A stretch of DNA of 41,016 nt from RGIG7213 sp045545665 (GCA_045545665.1 JAZQBL010000023.1:1-41016), one strand, 5' to 3'. Counted from the stretch's first letter, positions 7,841 through 16,470 are shown. Made by a program: numbers and translations. The notes: generated from the letters alone by a model not told the origin.

Positions 7841-7869
7841 AATTTAGTCTTCTTTGTTTTCTGCATATC

Positions 7870-7950
7870 AAAAAGCCACCACGAAAATCGTGGTGGCTGA
7901 TTTCAATTTTACCGCTAGTTTTGCAGATGCTCGAGCCCTCTGTTCTTTTT
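7870..7950 (-). terminator. 3' element and terminator of the ACP operon (copy B of the inverted pair)
   Basis: On the minus strand AAAAAGAACAGAGG (7937-7950) leads, through a TAGCGG segment, into an 11-bp stem AGCCACCACGA/TCGTGGTGGCT (7874-7884 with 7888-7898) and then TTTTT (7870-7874). It lies just downstream of the ACP stop codon and parallels copy A at 6549-6629 in order and in several word matches. Confidence 0.75.
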
Positions 7951-7970
7951 AATTATCGGGTTTTCAAAAC

Positions 7971-8198
7971 TTACGATACAGTCTTTGTAAGATAATCAAC
8001 AAAGTCACCGACTGTGATGAAGTTCTTTATATCATCGTCGTCGATCTCAATGTTGTATTTATCTTCGCAAAGAAGTATAAGATCTGCAAGCTCGATTGAG
8101 TTTACTCCAAGGTCGTTGACAAGTTCAGCTTCGGGCGTGATGCTTTCGGGATCAAGCTCAAGCTGTTTTACCAATGTGTTCTTTATTTCTTCAAACAT
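7971..8198 (-). CDS. Acyl carrier protein with a variant phosphopantetheine site
   Basis: A 75-residue acidic carrier protein with the ACP four-helix pattern. The attachment Ser34 lies in LGVNSIEL, where most type II fatty-acid ACPs have DSL, so the usual Asp before the serine is Asn33 here and the following Leu is Ile. That points to a dedicated carrier rather than the housekeeping AcpP, although holo-ACP synthase could still modify it. The gene begins 14 bp after the acyl ligase at 8213-9916 and is clearly co-transcribed, so the ligase probably loads this ACP. The ATG at 8198 follows a GAGGAGAA site. Confidence 0.88.
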   Translation of the reverse strand: MFEEIKNTLVKQLELDPESITPEAELVNDLGVNSIELADLILLCEDKYNIEIDDDDIKNFITVGDFVDYLTKTVS

Positions 8199-8212
8199 AT
8201 CAATTTCTCCTC

Positions 8213-9916
8213 TTATTTAACCAAAAATCTCTTTATTTTCTTTGTTGTTGTTTTTTCAAATTCTGTTCCTCTCAACTCAACGTCGCGTATTTGCTTGTAA
8301 ACGGGAAGCGTTTTGTTGAGAGCTGTTATGTCAGCTTTGATGTCGGCTAAAATATCCTCGTTGTTCTTTCCTGCGTATATATCGTAATTGGGGTAAACAA
8401 CAGCTGTGATCGTCACACCGCTTTCGCTCTGCCTTCCTATAACGACGACCTCGCAGATCTTTTCGTTCTTTAATAAGTATTCTTCAAGTTCTTCAGGATA
8501 TACGTTTTTACCGTTGCTTGCTATTATAAGATTTTTCTTTCTGCCTGTAATATATATGAAATTGTCTTCATCCATATGACCGATATCACCTGTGCGGAAC
8601 CAACCGTCCTCGGTGAATGCTTCTTCGGTCGCTTCGGGATTTTTGTAATATCCGATAAATACGTTTTTACCCTTCGTGAGTATCTCACCGTCATCACCGG
8701 GGTTCGGTGCATCTATCTTTACCTGCATACCGGCGGCGGGAATACCGACCGATCTGAGCTTGCGCCAGTTGAAAGGGTTAACGGATATAAGAGGAGCACA
8801 TTCGGTTATGCCGTAGCCTTCTGCAATGTATATGCCGAAATCGTCAAAATCCTTTACGTATTGAGGATCGAGAGGCGCACCGCCGCAAATGATATATTTG
8901 ATGTTTCCGCCGAGGGAATTGAGGATTTCAGCAAAAAACTCACGTCTTTTGTCAATTCCTATCTTACGCAGACCGTTGCTGACTTTTATCAAAGCACGTA
9001 CCTGCTTTTCTTTTCCTTTTTTGCGGATGCTGTCCCATATCTTCTTACCGATCGTTTCCACGTAAAGGGGAACGACTACGAGCGTTGTAGGCTTGAAATC
9101 GGCAAAGTTACGTAAAGCGTGCTTGACGCTGTCATTCATAAACGTCGTACCGCCTATATTGCACATTGCAAGGTGGTTGCACGTCATGGCAAACGTGTGG
9201 TGAATGGGGAGAACGGATACGAAGGTATCTGTGTCGTCAACTCCAATCATTTTACAGCACGAGATCACGGCGGCTACGAGGTTTTCTTCCGTAAGCATAA
9301 CGCCCTTGCTCGTACCCGTAGTACCTGATGTAAAGAGGATCGCACAAAGCTTTTTCGGATCGCGTCTGTACGTAAGGAAGTCGGTTATTCCGTGATTAAG
9401 AAGAGCCGAGCCCTTGTTTATAATATCGTCAAAGACGGAAACACGGCTGTCGATGTTTATTTTTTCTCTGTCAGGCTCAGGACCGATTATGATAAAATGC
9501 TTGACTTCATTAAGCTCGGGAAGATAGTCTGCAATGTGAAGAAATATTTTTTCGGCAATAAACACGACCTTGCATTCTGCCTGCTTTATGAAGTTTACGA
9601 GCTGATCGCACGAAAGCTCCTTGTCGAGCGGAACGACAACGCCGCCGGACGTTATCGTCGTAAGATATGCCGTCATCCAGTCGGGATGCTGATCTCCGAT
9701 TATGGCGACTGTCGTATTCATAAGCCCCGATTTTGCAAAGTACGTACCGAGAGCGTCAAAATAACGTTTATTATCGTTGTAAGTAAATGTAATTTTCTCA
9801 CCGTTTTCCAAATGTATATACAGCGGTTTGTCGCCGTATTTCTCTGCATTTACGTAAACAAGATCACGTATGCACTGCAGATCCTGCACGTTGTGCGTAG
9901 GATAGCCTTTATTCAT
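8213..9916 (-). CDS. AMP-forming acyl-CoA/acyl-ACP ligase (FadD-like)
   Basis: A 567-residue member of the ANL adenylating superfamily that activates a carboxylic acid as acyl-AMP and passes it to a thiol, here plausibly the ACP encoded next to it. Visible motifs are the P-loop ILFTSGTTGTSKG, the YGITECAPLIS region (motif A5), GWFRTGDIG, the hinge ITGRKKNLIIASNGKNVYPEE and a C-terminal KTTTKKIKR with the catalytic lysine. An upstream in-frame extension to 10054 is possible but crosses the promoter at 9971-9999, while the ATG at 9916 has AGAGG 7 nt upstream, so I chose 9916. Likely long- or medium-chain fatty acid recycling; substrate not certain. Confidence 0.92.
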   Translation of the reverse strand: MNKGYPTHNVQDLQCIRDLVYVNAEKYGDKPLYIHLENGEKITFTYNDNKRYFDALGTYFAKSGLMNTTVAIIGDQHPDWMTAYLTTITSGGVVVPLDKELSCDQLVNFIKQAECKVVFIAEKIFLHIADYLPELNEVKHFIIIGPEPDREKINIDSRVSVFDDIINKGSALLNHGITDFLTYRRDPKKLCAILFTSGTTGTSKGVMLTEENLVAAVISCCKMIGVDDTDTFVSVLPIHHTFAMTCNHLAMCNIGGTTFMNDSVKHALRNFADFKPTTLVVVPLYVETIGKKIWDSIRKKGKEKQVRALIKVSNGLRKIGIDKRREFFAEILNSLGGNIKYIICGGAPLDPQYVKDFDDFGIYIAEGYGITECAPLISVNPFNWRKLRSVGIPAAGMQVKIDAPNPGDDGEILTKGKNVFIGYYKNPEATEEAFTEDGWFRTGDIGHMDEDNFIYITGRKKNLIIASNGKNVYPEELEEYLLKNEKICEVVVIGRQSESGVTITAVVYPNYDIYAGKNNEDILADIKADITALNKTLPVYKQIRDVELRGTEFEKTTTKKIKRFLVK

Positions 9917-9941
9917 TTTTAACCTCTGTGAAATCAATATT

Positions 9942-9965
9942 TGTGTGTATATGCAAGCACACACA
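9942..9965. promoter_or_regulatory. Inverted repeat at the start site of the acyl ligase-ACP operon
   Basis: TGTGTGT (9942-9948) and ACACACA (9959-9965) are inverted around a 10-nt centre, overlapping the predicted start of minus-strand transcription near 9964. It could be a repressor operator or the first hairpin of the mRNA. The arms are simple sequence, so chance is possible. Confidence 0.35.
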
Positions 9966-9970
9966 GTGCT

Positions 9971-9999
9971 ATTATACCCCAAAGCTTGCGTTTTGTCAA
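9971..9999 (-). promoter_or_regulatory. Consensus promoter of the acyl ligase-ACP operon
   Basis: On the minus strand TTGACA (9994-9999), exactly 17 bp, TATAAT (9971-9976), a full SigA consensus match. It places the 5' end near 9964 and rules out the longer reading frame start at 10054. Confidence 0.9.
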
Positions 10000-10094
10000 G
10001 AAAAATTTCTCCGTTAATTGATAGGTAAAAGTAAATTTTGTGATAATTGTACAAAAAAAATCAGAAAATATTGAAAAAATATTTGTTTTAGGTA

Positions 10095-10123
10095 TTGCAT
10101 ATTCCGAAAATATGTAGTAAAAT
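10095..10123 (+). promoter_or_regulatory. Promoter of the acyl-CoA synthetase/aldolase operon
   Basis: TTGCAT (10095-10100), 17 bp, TAAAAT (10118-10123), 45 bp before the ATG at 10168. The spacer holds a short inverted repeat CATATT/AATATG (10098-10103 with 10109-10114), a possible operator. The 251 bases between the two divergent genes hold only these two promoters and AT-rich DNA. Confidence 0.65.
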
Positions 10124-10167
10124 GGTATGGAGTATAGTAGTAGTGCTGAAGTAAGGATGTGATTGGT

Positions 10168-11844
10168 ATGGCAGTATACTACAAAAAATTTGTAAATGAG
10201 GTCTTTGACGAGAAAGGCATCCTAACTGACTATTCTGTCAAAGATGATATAAAATTCAACTTCGGTTACGATTTTGTCGACGTCGTGGCAGAGGCTGAGC
10301 CGGAAAGGCTTGCCGTTCTGTATGTCAACGATAAAGGCTTCGAAAAGCATGTGACCTACGGAGAGTGGAAAAAACAGAGCGACAGGCTTGCATCCTACCT
10401 TTTGTCAAAGGGCATAAAGAAGGGCGATGCGGTAATGCTCGTTATGAAGAGAAACTTCGAATTCTGGTATTCGTACGTTGCACTGCATAAGATCGGTGCT
10501 ATTTGTATCCCCGCAACGTATCAGCTCCAGGAAAAGGATTACGTGTACAGATTCGGCGCGGCTGATGTAAAAGCGATAATCGCAAATTCCGATCCGCAGG
10601 TGATAGAGCATATTGAGTCCGCAATAGAAAAAACGGGCGATCTCTCATTAAAGATAATGACTCGGTGTGACAATCCGCCGAAAGGCTGGATAAGCTTCGA
10701 CGATGCTCTTGAAACGGCCCCCGCATTTGTTAAGCCTTCCGAAGAAGATCTTCCGAATAACGACGATACGATGCTTATCTTCTTTACGTCGGGTACGTCG
10801 GGTATGCCTAAGATGGCGGCACACAATTTCGCTTATCCGTTGGCGCATATATTCACGGGCGTCTATTGGCACAGAGTTATCGACGGCGGACTTCATATAA
10901 CCGTAGCCGATACAGGCTGGGCAAAGACTGCATGGGGTAAAATGTACGGACAGCATCTCGGAGGCTCGGCACAGCTCGTGTACGACCACGAGAAATTCAA
11001 CGCTCAGGATATGCTTGAGGTAATAACGAAATATAAAGTCACAAGCTTCTGTGCGCCCCCCACCATATATAGGTTTTTCATAAAAGAGGATCTTTCGAAA
11101 TATGATTTTTCCTCGATAAAAAATGCAAATATAGCAGGCGAAGCTCTTAATCCCGAGGTTTTCAACCGTTTCTATCAGTATACGGGACTTAAGCTTATGG
11201 AAGGCTTCGGACAGAGTGAGTCGTCGGTAATAGTCTGCACGCCGTATTTTGCTGAACCTAAGCCGGGATCTATGGGTCTTCCCGTTCCTTATCTCGACGT
11301 TGACATAGTAAGAGATGACGGAACAAGCGTAAACCCCGGTGAAAACGGCGAAATAGTCGTTAAAAAGAGAAACGGAAAGCATCCCACGGGAATATTCAAA
11401 GAATATTATAAAAACCCCGAAGCCACAGCGAAAGCCTGGGAAGGCGGTTATTACCACACAGGTGACGTTGCGTGGCGCGACGAGGATGGATATTATTGGT
11501 ACGTAGGCCGTAAGGACGATGTTATCAAATCCTCCGGATACCGCATAGGACCGTTTGAGGTCGAAAGCGTTATAATGGAGCATCCGTCAGTCCTTGAATG
11601 TGCGGTAACGGGTGTTCCGCACGAGGTAAGAGGACAAGTCGTAAAAGCAACGATAGTTCTTGCAAACGGATATACACCGTCCGAGGAGCTCAAAAAAGAG
11701 ATACAGGAGTACGTTAAAAACCACACGGCTCCGTATAAGTATCCGAGAATCGTTGAATTTGTCGAGGAGCTTCCGAAAACGTCAAGCGGTAAGATACGCC
11801 GTCTTGATATAAGAAACGCCGATTTTGAAAAAAACGGCAAATAA
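10168..11844 (+). CDS. Acetyl/medium-chain-type acyl-CoA synthetase (AMP-forming)
   Basis: A 558-residue ANL-superfamily ligase of the acetyl-CoA synthetase/MACS branch, converting a short- or medium-chain acid, ATP and CoA to acyl-CoA. Motifs: FFTSGTSGMPKM (P-loop), a GWAKTAWGKMYG segment typical of this branch, EGFGQSES, YYHTGDVAWRDEDGYYWYVGRKDDVIKSSGYRIGP split over the hinge, and PKTSSGKIRR with the catalytic lysine near the end. A GTG at 10159 is possible, but AAGGA lies 10 nt before the ATG at 10168, which is preferred. It is first in an apparent four-gene operon with the dehydrogenase, aldolase fusion and PHP protein, so it may activate an acid product of that pathway. Confidence 0.92.
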   Translation: MAVYYKKFVNEVFDEKGILTDYSVKDDIKFNFGYDFVDVVAEAEPERLAVLYVNDKGFEKHVTYGEWKKQSDRLASYLLSKGIKKGDAVMLVMKRNFEFWYSYVALHKIGAICIPATYQLQEKDYVYRFGAADVKAIIANSDPQVIEHIESAIEKTGDLSLKIMTRCDNPPKGWISFDDALETAPAFVKPSEEDLPNNDDTMLIFFTSGTSGMPKMAAHNFAYPLAHIFTGVYWHRVIDGGLHITVADTGWAKTAWGKMYGQHLGGSAQLVYDHEKFNAQDMLEVITKYKVTSFCAPPTIYRFFIKEDLSKYDFSSIKNANIAGEALNPEVFNRFYQYTGLKLMEGFGQSESSVIVCTPYFAEPKPGSMGLPVPYLDVDIVRDDGTSVNPGENGEIVVKKRNGKHPTGIFKEYYKNPEATAKAWEGGYYHTGDVAWRDEDGYYWYVGRKDDVIKSSGYRIGPFEVESVIMEHPSVLECAVTGVPHEVRGQVVKATIVLANGYTPSEELKKEIQEYVKNHTAPYKYPRIVEFVEELPKTSSGKIRRLDIRNADFEKNGK

Positions 11845-11890
11845 GTTTAGGTAATTAATATTACATATAAATTATAAGGAGAATATAACC

Positions 11891-13150
11891 ATGAAAACAA
11901 AAGCAGTACGCCTTTACGGCAAAAACGACCTTCGTCTTGAAGAGTTTGACCTTCCCGAAATCAAGGATGACGAGATACTCGCTCACGTAATTTCGGACAG
12001 TATCTGTATGTCCACACACAAAGCAGCACTTCAGGGTGCAGATCACAAGAGAGTTCCTGCAGACATCGCAGAAAACCCTGTTATCACAGGCCACGAATTC
12101 TGCGGTATTATCGAAAAAGTAGGTAAGAAGTGGCAGGATCAGTTCAAGCCCGGCGACAAGTTCGTTGTTCAGGCAGCACTTAACTACAAGGGTACACTTG
12201 ATGCTCCCGGTTATTCTTTCCCCTACATGGGCGGCGATGCAACATACATCATTCTCGATAACTGCGTTATGGAAATGAACTGCTTGCTTCCTTACAGCGG
12301 CGAAGCATTCTACTACGGCTCACTTGCTGAACCTATGTCCTGTATCGTTGGCGGTTACCATGCTAACTACCACACAAAGGGCGGTTCTTACGTTCACACA
12401 ATGGGTATCGTTGAAGGCGGTTGCACAGCGATCCTCGCAGGTGCAGGTCCTATGGGTCTCGGCGCTATCGACTACGCTATCCACTGCGACAGAAAGCCCT
12501 CGCTTCTCGTTGTTACTGATATCGACGACGCTCGTCTTGCAAGAGCTGCTCAGGTTATTACAGTTGAAGAAGCTGCAAAGAACGGCGTAAAGCTTATGTA
12601 CGTTAACACAGCTAAACTTGACGACGCTGTTGCATACCTCAGAGATCTTACAGACGGTAAGGGATACAACGACGTATTCGTATACGCTCCCGTTAAGCCC
12701 GTTGTTGAACAGGCTGACGCTATCCTTTCACACGACGGATGCCTCAACTTCTTCGCAGGTCCTACAAACACAGCATTCTCCGCTGAATTCAACTTCTATG
12801 ATGTTCACTATGCAGCTCACCACGTTGTAGGTACGAGCGGCGGTAACACAGACGATATGAGAGAAGCACTTGCAATGATGCAGGACGGCAGACTCAATCC
12901 TTCCGCTATGATCACACACTTCGGCGGTCTTAACGCTGTTATCGATACAACTCTTAACCTCCCCAAGATCCCCGGCGGTAAGAAGCTTATCTACACAAAC
13001 ATCGAATTCCCCTTGACAGCTATCGCAGATCTTGAAGAAAAGGGTAAGGAATGCCCCATCTGTGCAGAGCTTGACAAGATAGTTAAAGCTAACAACAACC
13101 TCTGGTGCGCAGAAGCTGAAAAATATCTTCTTGCTAACGCAGGTAAATAA
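11891..13150 (+). CDS. Zinc-dependent medium-chain dehydrogenase, sorbose-1-phosphate reductase-like
   Basis: A 419-residue MDR-family alcohol/polyol dehydrogenase. The catalytic zinc ligands are likely Cys39 (SICMSTHK), His68-Glu69 (TGHEFCG) and Glu147 (LAEPMSC). The Rossmann dinucleotide motif is GAGPMG at 184-189, followed by VVTDID, whose acidic residue suggests NAD(H). The structural four-cysteine zinc lobe is absent. The overall pattern recalls L-sorbose-1-phosphate reductase and other sugar-phosphate dehydrogenases, so a phosphorylated polyol or ketose is a plausible substrate. The ATG follows AAGGAG, 46 bp after the synthetase with no terminator. Codon choice is strongly biased (AAC, TAC, AAG, GAC), suggesting very high expression. 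Confidence 0.85.
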   Translation: MKTKAVRLYGKNDLRLEEFDLPEIKDDEILAHVISDSICMSTHKAALQGADHKRVPADIAENPVITGHEFCGIIEKVGKKWQDQFKPGDKFVVQAALNYKGTLDAPGYSFPYMGGDATYIILDNCVMEMNCLLPYSGEAFYYGSLAEPMSCIVGGYHANYHTKGGSYVHTMGIVEGGCTAILAGAGPMGLGAIDYAIHCDRKPSLLVVTDIDDARLARAAQVITVEEAAKNGVKLMYVNTAKLDDAVAYLRDLTDGKGYNDVFVYAPVKPVVEQADAILSHDGCLNFFAGPTNTAFSAEFNFYDVHYAAHHVVGTSGGNTDDMREALAMMQDGRLNPSAMITHFGGLNAVIDTTLNLPKIPGGKKLIYTNIEFPLTAIADLEEKGKECPICAELDKIVKANNNLWCAEAEKYLLANAGK

Positions 13151-13174
13151 TCTCTGAAAGGATAAATTACTGAA

Positions 13175-15148
13175 ATGCTTACAGAAGGACTTAACAACCT
13201 GGTAGCTATGTCCCACAAGTACGGTGCAGATCCCGCATTTGTACTTGCAGGCGGCGGAAATACCTCCTTTAAAACAGATGACGAACTTTACGTTAAAGGT
13301 TCCGGTTCATCACTTGCAACGATCAAGGCAGAACAGTTCGTTAAAATGAACAGAGCAGCACTTGACGCTATGCTTGAAAAGAAATATTCTGACGACGAAG
13401 CAACGAGAGAAGCTGAAGTTCTTGAAGATATGATGGATGCACGCTGCAAGGGCGAATATTCAAAGCGCCCCAGCGTTGAAACACCTCTTCACAACCTCTT
13501 CACACAGAAGTTCGTTCTTCACGTTCACCCCGCAATGGTAAACGGTATCACTTGCTCAAAGCAGGGCAAGGCAACGGTTAAGGAACTTTTCCCCGAGGCA
13601 GTATGGGTTCCTTCCTCCCGTCCCGGCTACATTCTTGCAGCTTACTGCAAAAAGGCAATAGATAAGTATAAGAAAGCAAACGGAAAATGCCCCGACGTGC
13701 TTTTCCTCGAAAACCACGGTATTTTCTTTGCTGCTGATACTCTTGAAGGCATTGATGCTGTAGTATCCGACGTTATGACGAAGATCGAAGCTAAGATCGT
13801 AAGAAAGCCCGATTTCTCCGAAGTCGAATACGACAAAAAGCTTGCTGCACAGATAGCACCCGCTATAAGAATGCTTTATTCCGATGAAATGACGACAGTT
13901 ACTTTCACGGCTAACAAAGAAATACTTAACTTCGCTAAAGACGCAAAGGCTTTTGCTCCTTTGGCAAAGAGCTATTCTCCCGACCATATCGTATACTGCA
14001 AAGCTTACCCCCTCTTCGTAAAGCAGGGTGAAACTGTTGAAGATACGTATAAGGCAATCGAAAAGGGAATTGCAAATTCCAAGGCAAAATACGGCTACGC
14101 TCCCAAGATAGTATTCGTTCAGAACCTCGGTATGTTCAGCATCGGCACAACAAAGAAGAACGCTGATACAACTGCTGAAGTATTCACGGATATGATGAAG
14201 ATAGCAGTATATGCAGAATCTTTCGGCGGCTTCAAGGCTCTTTCCACAGAGCTTATCGACTTCATCACAAACTGGGAAGTTGAATCGTACCGTTCCAAGG
14301 TTTCCATGGCAGGCGCAGGTACAAAGAGACTTGCTGAAAAGATCGCTATCGTTACAGGCTCCGCACAGGGCTTCGGTAAGGGTATTGCAGACGCTATGGT
14401 TGCAGAAGGCGCATACGTTGTTATCGCTGATATGAACTATGACGGTGCAAAGGCGTGCGCTGATGAGCTTTGTGCTAAGTACGGCGCAGGAAAGGCTATC
14501 CCGCTTGCAGCAAACGTTGCTGATGAAGAAAGCGTTGAAAATCTCGTAAATGACACGGTCATCACGTACGGCGGTCTTGATATCTTCGTTGCAAACGCAG
14601 GTATCGCTATCGCAGGAAACGTTGAAGAAATGCAGAAGAAGACGTTTGAACTTGTAACGTCCGTAAACTACACAGGTTACTTCCTCTGCACAAAATACGC
14701 AAGCCGTCCTATGAAAATACAGAACAAGTTTGCTCCCAAATATATGATGGATATCATCACTGTAAACTCCAAGTCAGGACTTGCAGGATCAAACAAGAAC
14801 TTTGCATACGCAGGTTCAAAGTTCGGCGGTATCGGTCTTACACAGAGCTTTGCGCTTGAGCTTGTTGATTACAACATCAAAGTAAACGCTGTATGTCCCG
14901 GTAACTATCTTGACGGTCCTCTGTGGAGCGACCCCGTTAAGGGCTTGTTCGTTCAGTACCTCAAGGCAGGTAAGGTTCCCGGTGCAAAGACTGTTGACGA
15001 CGTAAGAAAGTCATATGAAAGCAAGACACCTATTCACAGAGGATGCTTGCCCATAGACGTTGCAAGAGCAATATTCTACATCGTAGAGCAGGATTATGAA
15101 ACAGGCCAAGCTGTTCCCGTAACAGGCGGTCAGGAAATGCTTAACTAA
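13175..15148 (+). CDS. Bifunctional class II aldolase / short-chain dehydrogenase fusion
   Basis: A 657-residue fusion related to rhamnulose-1-phosphate aldolase/lactaldehyde dehydrogenase (RhaD-ADH/RhaEW type). Residues 1 to about 370 are a class II aldolase/adducin domain: GGGNTS at 27-32 region, SVETPLH with catalytic Glu102, zinc ligands in HVHP (His116, His118) and ENHG (His191). Residues about 388-657 are an SDR domain: TGSAQGFG at 394-401, NAG at 474-476 and YAGSK with Tyr545 and Lys549. The aldolase should split a ketose-1-phosphate to DHAP and an aldehyde, and the SDR should oxidise or reduce the aldehyde with NAD(H). Same biased codon use as the dehydrogenase 24 bp upstream. Exact sugar unknown. 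Confidence 0.9.
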   Translation: MLTEGLNNLVAMSHKYGADPAFVLAGGGNTSFKTDDELYVKGSGSSLATIKAEQFVKMNRAALDAMLEKKYSDDEATREAEVLEDMMDARCKGEYSKRPSVETPLHNLFTQKFVLHVHPAMVNGITCSKQGKATVKELFPEAVWVPSSRPGYILAAYCKKAIDKYKKANGKCPDVLFLENHGIFFAADTLEGIDAVVSDVMTKIEAKIVRKPDFSEVEYDKKLAAQIAPAIRMLYSDEMTTVTFTANKEILNFAKDAKAFAPLAKSYSPDHIVYCKAYPLFVKQGETVEDTYKAIEKGIANSKAKYGYAPKIVFVQNLGMFSIGTTKKNADTTAEVFTDMMKIAVYAESFGGFKALSTELIDFITNWEVESYRSKVSMAGAGTKRLAEKIAIVTGSAQGFGKGIADAMVAEGAYVVIADMNYDGAKACADELCAKYGAGKAIPLAANVADEESVENLVNDTVITYGGLDIFVANAGIAIAGNVEEMQKKTFELVTSVNYTGYFLCTKYASRPMKIQNKFAPKYMMDIITVNSKSGLAGSNKNFAYAGSKFGGIGLTQSFALELVDYNIKVNAVCPGNYLDGPLWSDPVKGLFVQYLKAGKVPGAKTVDDVRKSYESKTPIHRGCLPIDVARAIFYIVEQDYETGQAVPVTGGQEMLN

Positions 15149-15157
15149 GGGTGCAAA

Positions 15158-16435
15158 ATGGATACACAGAAGCTTATTGAACAACTTAACGATAATGATA
15201 TGCAGGTGCGTTTAAACGCACTTGCAGAAATCAAAAAGCTTACGGACGAAGGAGTTCTCCCCGCTGTTCCCGATACGCTTTACGTAAATAACCACATTCA
15301 TACAACGTATTCGTTCTCTCCCTATTCTCCTACAAAGGCGCTTTATATGGCGTGGCAGGCAGGTCTTAAAACTGCAGGTATTATGGACCATGATTCCGTT
15401 TCCGGTATCAAAGAGTTCATTGAAGCCGGTAAGATCATCGGTATGCCCGTAACGTGCGGCTTTGAATGCAGAGTAGGTATGAAGAATACACGTCTTAACG
15501 GCAAAAAGATCAACAATCCCGACCAGGAATCTGTTGCTTACGTCGCTATTCACGGTATTCCTCATCAGTACGTTGATATGCTTGATGAATTTTTGGCACC
15601 TTATCGCGCAAAGAGAAACGAAAGAAACAAGAAGATGTGCGCAAACATAACGAAGCTTGTTGAACCGTACGGTCTTTCTCTTGATTTTGAAAAGGACGTT
15701 ATGCCCCTTTCAAAGTGCGCTGAAGGCGGTTCCATAACAGAACGTCACGTTCTTTACGGACTTGCAAAGAAAGTTACCGAGAAGTATAAGACACCCGCTG
15801 AAGTTGTCGATTTCTTCAAGAATGAAATGAAGATCGAAATTTCTCCGAAGGTTGAAGCTCAGATACTTAACGGTGATAAGACACCCGATTTTTACGAATA
15901 CGATATTCTCGGCGCTCTCAAGAGCAATATGGTTGAAAAGATATATATTGATGCCGATGAAGAATGCCCCGACGTTCGTGAATATATCGCTTTGGCTAAA
16001 AAGTGCCACGGTATCTCCGCATACGCTTACCTCGGTGACGTTGGCGATTCCGTAACAGGCGACAAAAAGGCTCAGAAGTTTGAAGACGATTACCTCGACC
16101 TTTTGTTTGAGGAGCTTGTTGAACTCGGCTTTGATGCGGTTACATATATGCCTACAAGAAACACGGAAGCACAGCTTCGCCGTGTTATGGCTCTTTGTGA
16201 CAAGCATAACCTTTTCCAGATAAGCGGTGTCGATATCAACTCACCCAGACAGGAATTTATCTGCCGTGAGCTTGATAATCCCCTTTATTCTCATTTGGTT
16301 GATGCAACTTATGCTCTTATCGGAGCTGAAAATGCGGCAACTGCCGATGAGAACGATTCTATGTTCTGTGATGCGATAAAGGCAAAATACCCTGACGTTC
16401 ACGATAGAATCAAATACTTTAAGGATAAAGTTTGA
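15158..16435 (+). CDS. PHP-domain metal-dependent phosphoesterase
   Basis: A 425-residue protein with a PHP domain (fold of histidinol phosphatase and the polymerase III alpha N-terminus). A helical lead of about 40 residues precedes the HIH metal motif (His46, His48). MDHDS (Asp77-Asp79), CGFECRVG (Glu103), HGIPHQY and ISGVDINSP near the end supply the other expected metal ligands. It starts 9 bp after the aldolase fusion, so it almost certainly acts in the same pathway, perhaps dephosphorylating a sugar phosphate or cyclic phosphate intermediate. It is about twice the size of simple PHP phosphatases, with an unassigned helical insert at about 150-290. Function within the operon is inference. 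Confidence 0.85.
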   Translation: MDTQKLIEQLNDNDMQVRLNALAEIKKLTDEGVLPAVPDTLYVNNHIHTTYSFSPYSPTKALYMAWQAGLKTAGIMDHDSVSGIKEFIEAGKIIGMPVTCGFECRVGMKNTRLNGKKINNPDQESVAYVAIHGIPHQYVDMLDEFLAPYRAKRNERNKKMCANITKLVEPYGLSLDFEKDVMPLSKCAEGGSITERHVLYGLAKKVTEKYKTPAEVVDFFKNEMKIEISPKVEAQILNGDKTPDFYEYDILGALKSNMVEKIYIDADEECPDVREYIALAKKCHGISAYAYLGDVGDSVTGDKKAQKFEDDYLDLLFEELVELGFDAVTYMPTRNTEAQLRRVMALCDKHNLFQISGVDINSPRQEFICRELDNPLYSHLVDATYALIGAENAATADENDSMFCDAIKAKYPDVHDRIKYFKDKV

Positions 16436-16438
16436 TCA

Positions 16439-16470
16439 ATTTCCGTCGTCATTTTGGCGACGGAAATTTT
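16439..16470 (+). terminator. Terminator or attenuator between the PHP gene and pyrB
   Basis: ATTTCCGTCG (16439-16448) pairs with CGACGGAAAT (16458-16467) with a 9-nt loop, followed by only four T. It ends 37 bp before pyrB, and no convincing promoter lies in that gap, so either it is leaky or it acts as an attenuator. Confidence 0.6.

Noticed and set aside
8524..9922. Several open frames on the plus strand opposite the acyl ligase gene (up to 179 residues)
   Set aside because: They are antisense shadows of a clear ANL-family ligase, lack good ribosome sites and show no recognisable domains.
10648..11583. A 311-codon minus-strand frame opposite the acyl-CoA synthetase
   Set aside because: Its length follows from codon bias of the real gene; the opposite strand carries every acyl-CoA synthetase motif, and this frame has none and no ribosome site.
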